DNA of 48,296 nucleotides. Source: Planctomyces sp. SH-PL62. Lineage in GTDB: Bacteria; Planctomycetota; Planctomycetia; Planctomycetales; Planctomycetaceae. The position numbers and the translations under genes were made by a program. The notes below the pieces were generated by a model, which did no database searches, was not told the DNA's origin, and worked only from the letters and a program-made list of their open reading frames with translations. Below are positions 26,328-34,720 of the stretch, piece after piece. The DNA lies in assembly GCA_945893045.1 (NCBI GenBank), contig CAMDEA010000045.1, positions 1 through 48,296 on the forward strand. Reading direction: 5' to 3'. Positions within the stretch are counted from its first letter, which is position 1. Each line of letters starts with the position of its first letter.

Positions 26328-29300
26328 TGCGTCACCACTTTAGCGGAGCTCCGCCGGATTCTCTTCCACAGCCAAGTCACTGCGGGTCCGATGCCTTGCC
26401 ACAAGACCATCAACATGCCAACGGCAAACGCTCCGAGAAGCAGGATGAGCCACCAGCGCTGCCACGAGTAATGCTGTTCGGGCGACTTCCACTGCGACGC
26501 GACCGACAAAACAATTGCGGCCAACGCAATCGACGCGGCCAAAGTGCCGCCCAGCAGCCAGCGCACTCGCCGCCAGTCACCACGAAAGAGGCTGCTCAGC
26601 AACGCACGGGGCCAGGCCAGAAGCGCCAAGCCTCCCACGGACATCGCGAGCAACGGGCCGAGCGGCAGATCGCCTTGTGGATCGCGTGACAGAAACCGCA
26701 GCGCGATGATCCCGAACGTCAGGACAGCCAAACCGGTGACGATCAACATGCTGCGCCAGCGGCCGAGATCACGGCGACGCACCGCCGCTCGGATCAGCCA
26801 GTACGGGATCAGCAAGATCACCAGCGACAACACGACGGCTCGCGTGACCTGCACCAGCAAGAGGCTCCAGAATGTCGCTGACGTCAATCCACCCATCGAC
26901 GACACCCACGGCAGGTTGAGTACCAGTCGCGGGTCTTCAATCGTAGCCCTGTCGCTCCGCGACAGGTCAGCCGAGTGGTCGAACGGCTTCGATGACGGCA
27001 ACGTTGACGATTGAGAGTCGGTTCCTGTTCGGCTTTCCTGTCGCGGAGCGACAGGGCTACGTTGATACCGCCCATCGTCATCCGTCGGCAGCACGGCTCG
27101 CGAGACGATGTGGCCGAGCGCCAGCGGGCCGTCGCCGACGCGGGTCAAGAGACGCGAGTTTTCAAACGGCGTCGCGATGTTCGCGTGGTTGAGGTCCACC
27201 AGCCGTCCGTTCTCATGCAGCGAGGTGTTCGTGCTCTTGAACGTGCGGCCGAGCGGTTTGCCGGTCGGGCCGTCGAGCAACGTCACCGAATCAAGGCTGG
27301 CCGTCACGACGATTGCGCGGCCGTCCGCCGTTCGCTCGAACCGCGAAACCCAACCGTAGTCGGAAGCGGGCCGAGACCACGTCCATAACACGTCGTGCAG
27401 GCCCCGGCTCGCCGTGAGTTTGGTATCCACATACCGCAACAATTCTTCGCTGCCGTCGCCATCGAGGTCGTGCGACCAGAGTTGATTCGATGCCGCCGGC
27501 ACTCGCTCGATGAGCTGGCCCTCATGATCGAGCAGCGCGATGTCCCATTGCGACCCGGTTTCGTTGAAGGCGACAGCAACGCAGCGTTTCGTAGGTTGGG
27601 ACTCCGTCCCGACCGTTCGATCTGGTTTAGCCGACGAAGCAGGGTCGGGACGGAGTCCCAACCTACTCGCCACGACCGCAATCCCGGGCGTGGCGAAGTT
27701 TGGTGGTTGCGAGCCTTTCCACGTCCAGAGTTGCTCGCCGGTATCGCCGCGCAGGACGGTGACGTGTGGTTGCTTCGAGGCCATCAGCACGAGTTCGGGG
27801 CGGCCGTCGCCGTCCAGGTCGCTGATGATCGGCGGGTTGAAATCGTTGTTGTTGAAGTTCTCCCCTTCGAGCGGCTTCGGTCCCCACAGCACCTTCCCAT
27901 CGCTGCCGCTGTGAACTTGCACCATTTGCAACCACGAGCCTTGCTGTAACTGTTGTGGCATGGTCAGCACGAGGTCGCGTGTGCCGTCGCCGTTGAGATC
28001 GGTCGAGGCGTCGATCCGCAGGTGATCCAAACCGGGCGCGTGGGTGCCTCCACCCTTGATGAAGTCCGGAAGACCGAACTTCGCCGCCAATTGCTCGCCG
28101 GTCATGATGGCCGTCACCGACTCAAACCAGCGGACAGTTCCCGAGTGGCCATCAATCAGCGCGACGAACGGTTCCTGACGCTCGCTCAACGCACCACCAC
28201 CGGGCTGTCCCGACGAGGCATAACCGACCAGTCGCACCATTTGCAGCACTTCGGGCCGGCCGTCGGCATCGAGATCCACGGCTTGCGTCAATCGCGGCTC
28301 GATTCGATTGTGCCGCATCGTTAGCCACGGCCCGGAATTCACATCGGCCGAAGTCGGACGAAACGCATCGGGCACCGTGAACTCGCCGCCGCCCCACACG
28401 CGTCGCCCGGTCTTGCTGGAGATCGCTTGCATCAGCAGCGGACTTCTTCCGGTCTCGACGATCGGCCGGGGGTTGGATTCCCAATCCCAAAACTCTTGAA
28501 ACGCGCCATCGCGAGTGATCAGCAAGTCCGCCAACCCATCGCCATCGAAATCACCCAGCGGCGGCGGGAACGATTGCACGTTGCCAACGGTGAAGTGACG
28601 CGGCGTCTCCGGCCATTCGGTTTTCCATTTCGACATGAGCCGGCCGTCGCGCCCCGACGCGATCAACACCGCGTAGTCACCCATGCGGCCCATGCTGCCA
28701 TCGTGTCGCTTCGACATCTCGGCGATGCCGTCGCCATCGAAGTCTTGCTCCTCGGTCCAACGGTCGAGCCGCCGAAACGCTTCCGGCGGCGACCCGCGCA
28801 GCACGACGAACTTGCCGATCGGCTTGTAGGGCCAGTTGTGCGCATTCGCAAACTCTTGCGGATCGTCCGGCACGAACACCGCGAGATCGTCCAGCCCATC
28901 GTTGTTCCAATCGACAAGCTGCGGCAACGCGAGGTTCTCGGCGGAGTGTTCGACGCGACCGGTTTCGGCTGAGAGGACGAACAGTAACCTCGCACTGGCA
29001 TTGCCGATCCCATCGCCCCCTTGATCCGCATGACGCCGCACTGGCAGCACGAGTCGGGGCAACGTAGCCCTGTCGTTCCGCGACAGGACTGCCGAACGGT
29101 TGAGCGACTTCGATGCCTGACTTGACGATTGCGAGTCTGCGGCCATTCGGCTTTCCGGTCGCGGAGCGACCGGGCTACTTTCGCCCCACCAGATCGGCGT
29201 CTCCGGTGTCCCGGTCCAGCGTGACAACTCGGACGAACCGAATGGAATCCGCTGCCACCACACACTTCGGCCATCGCGGCCAGAGAAGCAATCGACGTAC

Positions 29301-32284
29301 AGGGTAAACTCTTCGTAATGATAGATCGCATTCTGACCGACTGTACGGGGGCGAAATTCGCTGCGCACCGAGACCCTCACCAACTCGCGCTGCCCGTCGT
29401 CGTCGAGGTCTGGACCAACCGTGTATTGATCGGCCGGAAGTCGAAAATTGCCGCCGCCGCGATGCACAGGAAAACGCCGCTCCCAGCGCAGCTCGCCCGT
29501 CGCGCCATTGAGCACTCGGCAGCCGGTCCATGACTGAGCGCCACCGCCGCTGTGATTTGGCAGGACGACTTCGGGGCGATCATCGCCATCCAGGTCCGCG
29601 ACGAACTGCCACGGCAACGAACCTTGAAACGGATCATTCGGCCCGACGTTGACGCTCGACGCGACCTGCCACAACGCATCGCGCCGAGCCAACGACAACG
29701 CGACGACATCCACTCGACGATCCTCGAAGAAAACCGACAACAACACTTCCGGCACGCCGTCGGCATCGAGGTCCGCGAATCGCACGTCGGCCAGCAGCAC
29801 CGTCCCCTTGTGAAGCCCCGTGCTGTCTTCCGGCTTCACGACGATCTTGCCCGACTCGCTCCAATCCAGATATCCGGGCGTGCCCAGCTTCGGTTCGCCC
29901 GTGGCCGCATCGAGCACAAACAGCCGATCTTGAATGATCGCGATGACGCTCGGCGTCCCGTCGATCGTCGCCGTCGTCAGCCACGACCAGCCAACCGTTC
30001 CGGCGTTGTGTCGCCACAGTGACTCGCCTGTGTTCGGCGACACGGCCTCGATCCGCGAGTCCGTATCGTGGACCGAACGCACTACGGAAACGATGACGTC
30101 GCCGCTCCAAACCGGAGCCGTCCCCAATCGGCACGCCGCGCCCTTCGAATCCTGCGGCCGAAACCACCACAACGGTTTGCCGTCTTTTCCCGAAGCGGCG
30201 ACCAGCACCGCGGCTTTCGGAGTCAACGGCCCCGGACCAAATGCTCCGGGGGCTGTGTTCGCCAACTTCGGCGCGGACCAAATCACATCATCAACGCCAT
30301 CGCCATTCAGATCGCGTGCCGGCTGCATGACCTTCGGCGGCGAGCCACTCCGAAACCACGACGGATCGAACCACGCCAACACCTGCTGCCACGCAAACAC
30401 GTCCCATTGCGCCGGCAACACTTTCCACGTCTCGCGATCCGCCGGCAGCTTCAAGAACGACACGATGTCCGGCGCTTCGAGCCGCCAGTCGGCTTCCCAC
30501 AACGGCGTCGGCTCGGTGCTCCGAACGACGTTAATTGACGATCCCTCCTGAACGGTGTGTTGCTGCAGTTGCGACGCGATGGAATAACACCGCAACGTCG
30601 GCTTGCTGCTGTCTTGAGGTCCGACGAAGAGACGTGGCTCGGCGGTCGTGAGCGGCACGGCGCTAGCCGCCGGTAATTCACGCCGACCGGCGGCTAGCGC
30701 CGTGCCGCTCACTTCTACTCCCACTGGTGAGCGCAGCGGGACCGCGTAGCCAACCGTCTCGTTCACCAATCCGACGTCGTGCGTCTGCTGTGCTCCGGCG
30801 GCGATGTCGAACAAATACGTCTGGCTGACCTTCGACGGCGCAGTGAGCCGCAGCCGATACGCTCCCTCCGGCAATGCGAGCGGTTCTTTCGTCGGCAACG
30901 TGAACAGTGAGCCGACCGGCTGGTCATCCAGCGTCAGAACCTCCGCGACTTCGGCCCGCTCATTTCCATCGCGCGGAGTGTTGAGCGTCAGATATCCGAG
31001 CTTCGCCTGCCCGTGCATCTGCCACGCAATCAGGCTGCCGATGACCACGAAGATCGTCGCCGCCACCGTCACTGCCGCGATCCCGACGCTCCGTTTCTGC
31101 TGCTTGAACCACCGAGCGGCTTGCTCAGCCAACGTCGAACGTCTAGCCCTGATCGCGCGGCCTTCGACGAACGCGCGCAAGTCATCGGCCAATGCCTGAG
31201 CCGTCGCGTATCGCCGCTCCGGTTCCTTCGCGAGGCATTTCAAAATGATCGTCTCGAAGTCACGATGCAGGCCCGGACAGACAACGCGCGGTGCCGGCGG
31301 TTCCGTCGTGAGAATCTGCGTGATGACCAAGTGCGGCGAATCACCCTCGAACAACGGCCGGCCGGTCGCCAATTCGTACAACGTCGCGCCGAGACTGTAG
31401 ATGTCCGTTCGATGATCGACCGGGTTCTTAGACGCGGCCGCTTGTTCGGGACTCATGTATCGCGGCGTGCCGAGAATCGCTCCGGCCATGCTGAGCGAAA
31501 CATCGTCCATCCGCTTCGCGAGTCCGAAGTCAGTCAGCCAAATCCGGCCGTCGGGATCGAGAATCAAATTCGACGGCTTGATGTCGCGATGAATGACCCC
31601 GCGCTGGTGCGCGTGCGCGAGTGCCTCCGCCGCTTGCAGGCCCCAGTTGGCAACATCGGCGACGGCACATTGTAGACGGGTCACTCCGTGACCCGAATTC
31701 GAGTCACGGAGTGACTCGTCTACATTGGCCAAACTTCGCCCTTCGATGAACTGCATCGCGTAGTAGTTCACACCGTTCTCGCAGCCGATGGCGAAGATCG
31801 GGACGATGTTCGTGTGATGCAGCGTCGCGACGGTCTCCGCCTCGCGCTGGAAGCGTTGCATCGCCTCGGTGTCCGAGGCCGCTCCGAAGCGCAGTACTTT
31901 CAAGGCGACGCGGCGCTTGAGCGAAACCTGTTCGGCTTCGTAGACGACTCCCATGCCGCCGCGACCCACCTCGCGGACGATGCGGAAGTCGCCGAGTTGC
32001 GTCGGCATTCCCGACTTCATCGCCGGCCCCGAAGCGCGATGAATGAACTCGATGCCGGAGAGACACTGTTCGAGTTGTGTGGCGAGTTCGGGATGCTCGG
32101 CCAAGAGCTTCACGCGATCCGGCTGCCGGCCGGATTGTAGCTCCGCGAGGTATTCGTCGAGCAGATTCGCCAGCTCAGACGGAGGCTCGTCAGGTCGTAG
32201 AGCCTGAGTGGGAGCGACGGCCAATTCTTCACGGCTCGGCGTGCGAGGCGGCAAATCGGGGCGATTCGGTTCGGACGCTGACAT
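26324..32284 (-). CDS. Giant Ser/Thr protein kinase with FG-GAP/beta-propeller sensor region and membrane helices
   Basis: 1986 residues from ATG 32284 (GGAG upstream). The Hanks-type kinase (about 98-375) is complete: GRGGMG at 107-112, Lys129 (VALKVL), HRDIKPSN at 232-239, DFG at 252-254, then GTPRYMSPEQ. A short N-terminal helical segment (ELANLLDEYLAELQSGRQPD) precedes it. A transmembrane helix follows at about 401-421. The next ~1350 residues are presumably outside the cytoplasm and carry many FG-GAP/VCBS-type Ca-loop motifs (DLNGDGVDDV, DLDADGVPEVL, DLDGDDRPEVV, DFDGDGLADLL, DLNGDGTRDLV) mixed with PQQ-like blades ('G-x-x-x-W'). Several more helices near the C-terminus (VVLSLVILLIPYWLI, VTGLAVLTFGIIAL, ALLAMSVGGLALLAW, others) anchor it again. 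Five REP-type palindromes lie inside, all in frame. Likely job: an envelope sensor kinase controlling the sigma factor encoded two genes downstream. Confidence 0.93.
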   Translation of the reverse strand: MSASEPNRPDLPPRTPSREELAVAPTQALRPDEPPSELANLLDEYLAELQSGRQPDRVKLLAEHPELATQLEQCLSGIEFIHRASGPAMKSGMPTQLGDFRIVREVGRGGMGVVYEAEQVSLKRRVALKVLRFGAASDTEAMQRFQREAETVATLHHTNIVPIFAIGCENGVNYYAMQFIEGRSLANVDESLRDSNSGHGVTRLQCAVADVANWGLQAAEALAHAHQRGVIHRDIKPSNLILDPDGRIWLTDFGLAKRMDDVSLSMAGAILGTPRYMSPEQAAASKNPVDHRTDIYSLGATLYELATGRPLFEGDSPHLVITQILTTEPPAPRVVCPGLHRDFETIILKCLAKEPERRYATAQALADDLRAFVEGRAIRARRSTLAEQAARWFKQQKRSVGIAAVTVAATIFVVIGSLIAWQMHGQAKLGYLTLNTPRDGNERAEVAEVLTLDDQPVGSLFTLPTKEPLALPEGAYRLRLTAPSKVSQTYLFDIAAGAQQTHDVGLVNETVGYAVPLRSPVGVEVSGTALAAGRRELPAASAVPLTTAEPRLFVGPQDSSKPTLRCYSIASQLQQHTVQEGSSINVVRSTEPTPLWEADWRLEAPDIVSFLKLPADRETWKVLPAQWDVFAWQQVLAWFDPSWFRSGSPPKVMQPARDLNGDGVDDVIWSAPKLANTAPGAFGPGPLTPKAAVLVAASGKDGKPLWWFRPQDSKGAACRLGTAPVWSGDVIVSVVRSVHDTDSRIEAVSPNTGESLWRHNAGTVGWSWLTTATIDGTPSVIAIIQDRLFVLDAATGEPKLGTPGYLDWSESGKIVVKPEDSTGLHKGTVLLADVRFADLDADGVPEVLLSVFFEDRRVDVVALSLARRDALWQVASSVNVGPNDPFQGSLPWQFVADLDGDDRPEVVLPNHSGGGAQSWTGCRVLNGATGELRWERRFPVHRGGGNFRLPADQYTVGPDLDDDGQRELVRVSVRSEFRPRTVGQNAIYHYEEFTLYVDCFSGRDGRSVWWQRIPFGSSELSRWTGTPETPIWWGESSPVAPRPESRMAADSQSSSQASKSLNRSAVLSRNDRATLPRLVLPVRRHADQGGDGIGNASARLLFVLSAETGRVEHSAENLALPQLVDWNNDGLDDLAVFVPDDPQEFANAHNWPYKPIGKFVVLRGSPPEAFRRLDRWTEEQDFDGDGIAEMSKRHDGSMGRMGDYAVLIASGRDGRLMSKWKTEWPETPRHFTVGNVQSFPPPLGDFDGDGLADLLITRDGAFQEFWDWESNPRPIVETGRSPLLMQAISSKTGRRVWGGGEFTVPDAFRPTSADVNSGPWLTMRHNRIEPRLTQAVDLDADGRPEVLQMVRLVGYASSGQPGGGALSERQEPFVALIDGHSGTVRWFESVTAIMTGEQLAAKFGLPDFIKGGGTHAPGLDHLRIDASTDLNGDGTRDLVLTMPQQLQQGSWLQMVQVHSGSDGKVLWGPKPLEGENFNNNDFNPPIISDLDGDGRPELVLMASKQPHVTVLRGDTGEQLWTWKGSQPPNFATPGIAVVASRLGLRPDPASSAKPDRTVGTESQPTKRCVAVAFNETGSQWDIALLDHEGQLIERVPAASNQLWSHDLDGDGSEELLRYVDTKLTASRGLHDVLWTWSRPASDYGWVSRFERTADGRAIVVTASLDSVTLLDGPTGKPLGRTFKSTNTSLHENGRLVDLNHANIATPFENSRLLTRVGDGPLALGHIVSRAVLPTDDDGRYQRSPVAPRQESRTGTDSQSSTLPSSKPFDHSADLSRSDRATIEDPRLVLNLPWVSSMGGLTSATFWSLLLVQVTRAVVLSLVILLIPYWLIRAAVRRRDLGRWRSMLIVTGLAVLTFGIIALRFLSRDPQGDLPLGPLLAMSVGGLALLAWPRALLSSLFRGDWRRVRWLLGGTLAASIALAAIVLSVASQWKSPEQHYSWQRWWLILLLGAFAVGMLMVLWQGIGPAVTWLWKRIRRSSAKVVTQ
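26943..27060. repeat. REPIN in kinase gene, GTAGCCCTGTCG family, copy 1
   Basis: Perfect 23-nt inverted ends (26943-26965, 27038-27060), GTAG...CTAC, with 72 nt between. Each end folds: CCTGTCG, loop CTCCG, CGACAGG. It is homologous along its whole length to the copy at 29064-29178. It encodes residues about 1742-1781, starting SPVAPRQESRTGTDSQSS. Confidence 0.93.
27591..27666. repeat. REPIN in kinase gene, GTAGGTTGGGAC family
   Basis: Perfect 24-nt inverted ends (27591-27614, 27643-27666) with GTAG...CTAC feet. The inner fold is about GTTGGGA, loop CTCCG, TCCCGAC with a G-T pair. It encodes residues about 1540-1565 (RLGLRPDPASSAKPDRTVG), read through in frame. Confidence 0.9.
29064..29178. 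repeat. REPIN in kinase gene, GTAGCCCTGTCG family, copy 2
   Basis: Inverted ends with GTAG...CTAC. The left hairpin stem is CCTGTCG/CGACAGG; the right one, read on its own strand, is CCGGTCG/CGACCGG. The two differ by a compensated base pair. The element is homologous to copy 1 and encodes residues about 1036-1074, starting SPVAPRPESRMAADSQSS, in the same frame as copy 1. Confidence 0.93.
30648..30712. repeat. Palindrome in kinase gene, shares exact arm with the amidohydrolase gene
   Basis: Perfect 27-nt arms (30648-30674, 30686-30712) and an 11-nt spacer. The arm is identical to 7555-7581. It encodes VSGTALAAGRRELPAASAVP (residues about 525-546), located just after the kinase gene's first propeller-like stretch. 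It has no GTAG foot. Confidence 0.92.
31671..31724. repeat. REPIN inside the kinase catalytic domain
   Basis: 22-nt arms (31671-31692, 31703-31724) with one mismatch, GTAG...CTAC feet, same family as 4715-4775. It encodes VDESLRDSNSGHGVTRL (residues about 189-205), lying between IEGRSL and VANWGLQAAEALAHAH, i.e. in the loop before the helix that leads to the HRD motif. It is in frame and the catalytic motifs on both sides are intact. Confidence 0.93.
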
Positions 32285-32420
32285 GGCATGACTCCGCGAA
32301 TGAGGATGTCCTACCAGGAAAGGGCCGGAGCCTCGGTGTTTGTCACGCGGATTGTTTTCTTTTTCGGGCAGTTGCAGCCGCCGGAGACGAGTACTCGGCA
32401 CTTGGCCTTAACTCATCGTC

Positions 32421-33476
32421 TCAAGGTCGAATCGAGGTCGATTTCAACGCCTCGGCCAGACGGTAGCCTGCGAGCGTGACACGACGACGAGCGATGATCT
32501 GCGATTGCACGGACTGGTCTTCGGAGAGTGCGGGGACGTCTGCGGCCGAAACCTTGCGGGACTCAACGTCCGCATAGCGGACGTGTGGGAATTGGCCGTC
32601 GCGATAAATGTGAGTCTTCGCCAACAAATAGCTCTCGGCCGCCCAGTCGCGGACTTGGAGATGCTCCTTCAGTTCAGGGAACTTCTCCGGCGCGAGCGAC
32701 GGATCGTGGGTCAGTTCGTCGGCCAATTTGCAGACGGAATCGAATCGCGAATCGGAGCTCAACATGCCGTCCCAGCAGGCGTGCAGGCGCATCGGCTTGT
32801 CGGATTCGGAACGGCGGATCGCCAGCAGATTGCCTCCTTGATCGCCGTGATCTCCTTCGGGAAACAACTTTGGATCGACGAGCGCGACCGAGTGCATCGG
32901 CTGATGCAAGTCGCCGACCAGATGGAACAGCCAGCAGAATCGCACGGCGGCATTGGCTTCGGCCGACAGGCCGGGGACCGCTCCGGGATCGTGCTTGGTC
33001 TTGCCGCGTAACACGTCCAGGCTCTGTTCAATCTGCGGGATGATGTTGGTCTCGTTCGGCAACGCCTCGCGAGGCAACGCCGACTCCTTCTGGCCGGAGT
33101 GGTACGGGAAATTGACGTAGTGCCAGACGCCTCGATGAAACTTGTACTTCGCGTGTTCGGCAACCTTCTCTTTCGACATCGACTTCGGAGGCCGGATGTA
33201 ATCGGACCAAGTGGAGGCACGCAGGAACGCCCACTCGGCTTCGGTCGCGTGATCGGGACGATTGGAGATGAGCGATGTCTCAAAATGCGGATGCGCCTTC
33301 ATCCGAGCGAAGACCGCTTCACGTTGCGATTCGGTCAGTCGCAACCAGGCGATCCTGGCGACAACCATGTGCCCGGCGTCATTCCAGGCCCTCGCCGGTT
33401 GGCACAGGACGATTGTCAAAATCACCGACGCCGACAACAACAGGCCGCATTTGTGCCAGGCTCTCATTCGGAACAT
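32421..33476 (-). CDS. Exported S1/P1-type nuclease
   Basis: 351 residues from ATG 33476 with AAGGAG 7-8 nt upstream; a longer frame to 33539 has no ribosome-binding site. The signal peptide is GLLLSASVILTIVLCQPARA, cleaved just before Trp31. In this zinc-dependent family the mature N-terminal Trp itself binds metal, and here the protein starts WNDAGHMVVARIAW, matching exactly (W31, H36). The other zinc ligands are visible: ASTWSDYIR (Asp), HYVNFP (His), HLVGDLHQPMHSV (His, Asp, His, His) and DQGGN, then HACWDGM. The full three-zinc set appears present, so it should cut single-stranded DNA and RNA, and 3'-phosphomonoesters, outside the cytoplasm, probably for phosphate or nucleotide uptake. 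It lies 136 nt before the kinase start on the same strand. Confidence 0.93.
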   Translation of the reverse strand: MFRMRAWHKCGLLLSASVILTIVLCQPARAWNDAGHMVVARIAWLRLTESQREAVFARMKAHPHFETSLISNRPDHATEAEWAFLRASTWSDYIRPPKSMSKEKVAEHAKYKFHRGVWHYVNFPYHSGQKESALPREALPNETNIIPQIEQSLDVLRGKTKHDPGAVPGLSAEANAAVRFCWLFHLVGDLHQPMHSVALVDPKLFPEGDHGDQGGNLLAIRRSESDKPMRLHACWDGMLSSDSRFDSVCKLADELTHDPSLAPEKFPELKEHLQVRDWAAESYLLAKTHIYRDGQFPHVRYADVESRKVSAADVPALSEDQSVQSQIIARRRVTLAGYRLAEALKSTSIRP

Positions 33477-33497
33477 CGAAGACTCCTTCAAAGTTAG

Positions 33498-33602
33498 CCC
33501 GCTGATGGCTGTCGGCGGATGGCCGAAAACTGTTATCACACTTCCCTCGTTACGGGTTCGAGGATAACAGCCATCCGCTTTCAGCCAACAGCCATCAGCC
33601 GG
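33498..33602. repeat. Imperfect intergenic palindrome, GATGGCTGT family
   Basis: The sequence GCTGATGGCTGT near 33501 is matched inverted by ACAGCCATCAGC ending near 33599, and GTTATC by GATAAC in the centre; the inner parts are diverged. It resembles the palindrome at 34721-34817 (words GATGGCCGT, GCCGAT). It lies between the divergent nuclease and peptidase genes. Confidence 0.7.
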
Positions 33603-33653
33603 AGAAAACGACTCGGCTGATTCGAGACTCTGCCGAACTTTTCAGGAACCAAA

Positions 33654-34712
33654 ATGTCTGAGCAATACCCATTCTTTGAAGCACAGGGTGAGCCAATTGA
33701 ACTCGGCCGGCAGCACGGCGAGCAGGCGGCCGAACAAATCCACGGCTACCTGGAATTCCTCGCCGAGTCGCTGAAACTCTCGCGCGAACAACTGCGGCAG
33801 CGAGCGTTGCGATTCCAGCCGCTGTTCGAGAAGTTCTGTCCCGAACAGTTGGCAGAAGCGGCGGGACTCGCGGAAGGAGCGAGGCTGACCTTGGCCGATG
33901 CGCTGGTGGCTCAACTCCGCGGCGAGTTGGCTCAAGTCAGCGACGGAGCTTGTACGACGTTCGCCATCGGCCCACGCAGTACAGCGACCGGCGGAACGTT
34001 CATCGGGCAGACGAGCGACAATCCTCCCGAACTCGAACGCTTTGGCTATGTGCTGAAACTGCGGCCGACCAACAAGCCAGCGATGCTGATGTGGACCTTC
34101 GGCGGAATGCTCGGCTACCACGGCATCAACGAGCATGGCGTCGCGCACTTCGCGAACGCGCTCGGAGGCGGCCCAGCTTGGAAGTTCGCGTTGTCGCATT
34201 ACCCGCTCAAGCGATTGATCCTCGAACAGACTTCGCTGCGCGGAGTGCTGCAACTGATGCGCGAGTTTCCGGTTTGCTCGAATGGCAACTACATGCTGGC
34301 GGATGGCAGCGGAGCAGTCCTCGACGTCGAATTGACCAGCGACGGGCCGTTCGTCCCGGAGTTACAGGATCGTTTCCTCGTCCACTCAAATCACTACCTC
34401 TGTTCGGAACATGCCTGCGACGCCAACTTCCGTCTCAGCTTGGCCGATTCATTTCCGCGACTCGATCGAATGCGATCGCTCATCGACAGCAAATTCGGTT
34501 CGATCGAGTTGGACGACGTGAAACGATTCCTCGCCGATCACGACGGGCACCCGGTCAGCATCTGCCGGCACTCACACGTGGGGCCGGAAGGACCGATGCT
34601 CGGCCCGTCCGGCAAGACCGTCGCCGCGTTGATCGCCGAACCAGAACAGCGCCGTCTGCATGTCACGCTCGGCAATCCCTGCGAGAATCCATTTGTGACG
34701 TATTCCTTGTGA
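33654..34712 (+). CDS. C45-family (acyl-CoA:6-APA acyltransferase-like) Ntn-hydrolase
   Basis: 352 residues. The body matches the AAT/C45 family of N-terminal-nucleophile hydrolases: an N-terminal pro-segment with ELGRQHGEQAAEQIHGYL, then DGACTTFAI with Cys100 as the nucleophile exposed by self-cleavage, then GGTFIGQTSDNPPEL, GMLGYHGINEHGVAHFANAL, SNGNYMLADGSGAVLDVEL and FLVHSNHYL. Related enzymes hydrolyse or transfer acyl groups on amides such as penicillins, phytoceramides or small peptides. Bacterial substrates are mostly unknown. There is no signal peptide, so it is probably cytoplasmic. The gene stands alone between palindromes and is followed on the same strand by the glycosyltransferase. 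Confidence 0.88.
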   Translation: MSEQYPFFEAQGEPIELGRQHGEQAAEQIHGYLEFLAESLKLSREQLRQRALRFQPLFEKFCPEQLAEAAGLAEGARLTLADALVAQLRGELAQVSDGACTTFAIGPRSTATGGTFIGQTSDNPPELERFGYVLKLRPTNKPAMLMWTFGGMLGYHGINEHGVAHFANALGGGPAWKFALSHYPLKRLILEQTSLRGVLQLMREFPVCSNGNYMLADGSGAVLDVELTSDGPFVPELQDRFLVHSNHYLCSEHACDANFRLSLADSFPRLDRMRSLIDSKFGSIELDDVKRFLADHDGHPVSICRHSHVGPEGPMLGPSGKTVAALIAEPEQRRLHVTLGNPCENPFVTYSL

Positions 34713-34720
34713 GTCTGTCG

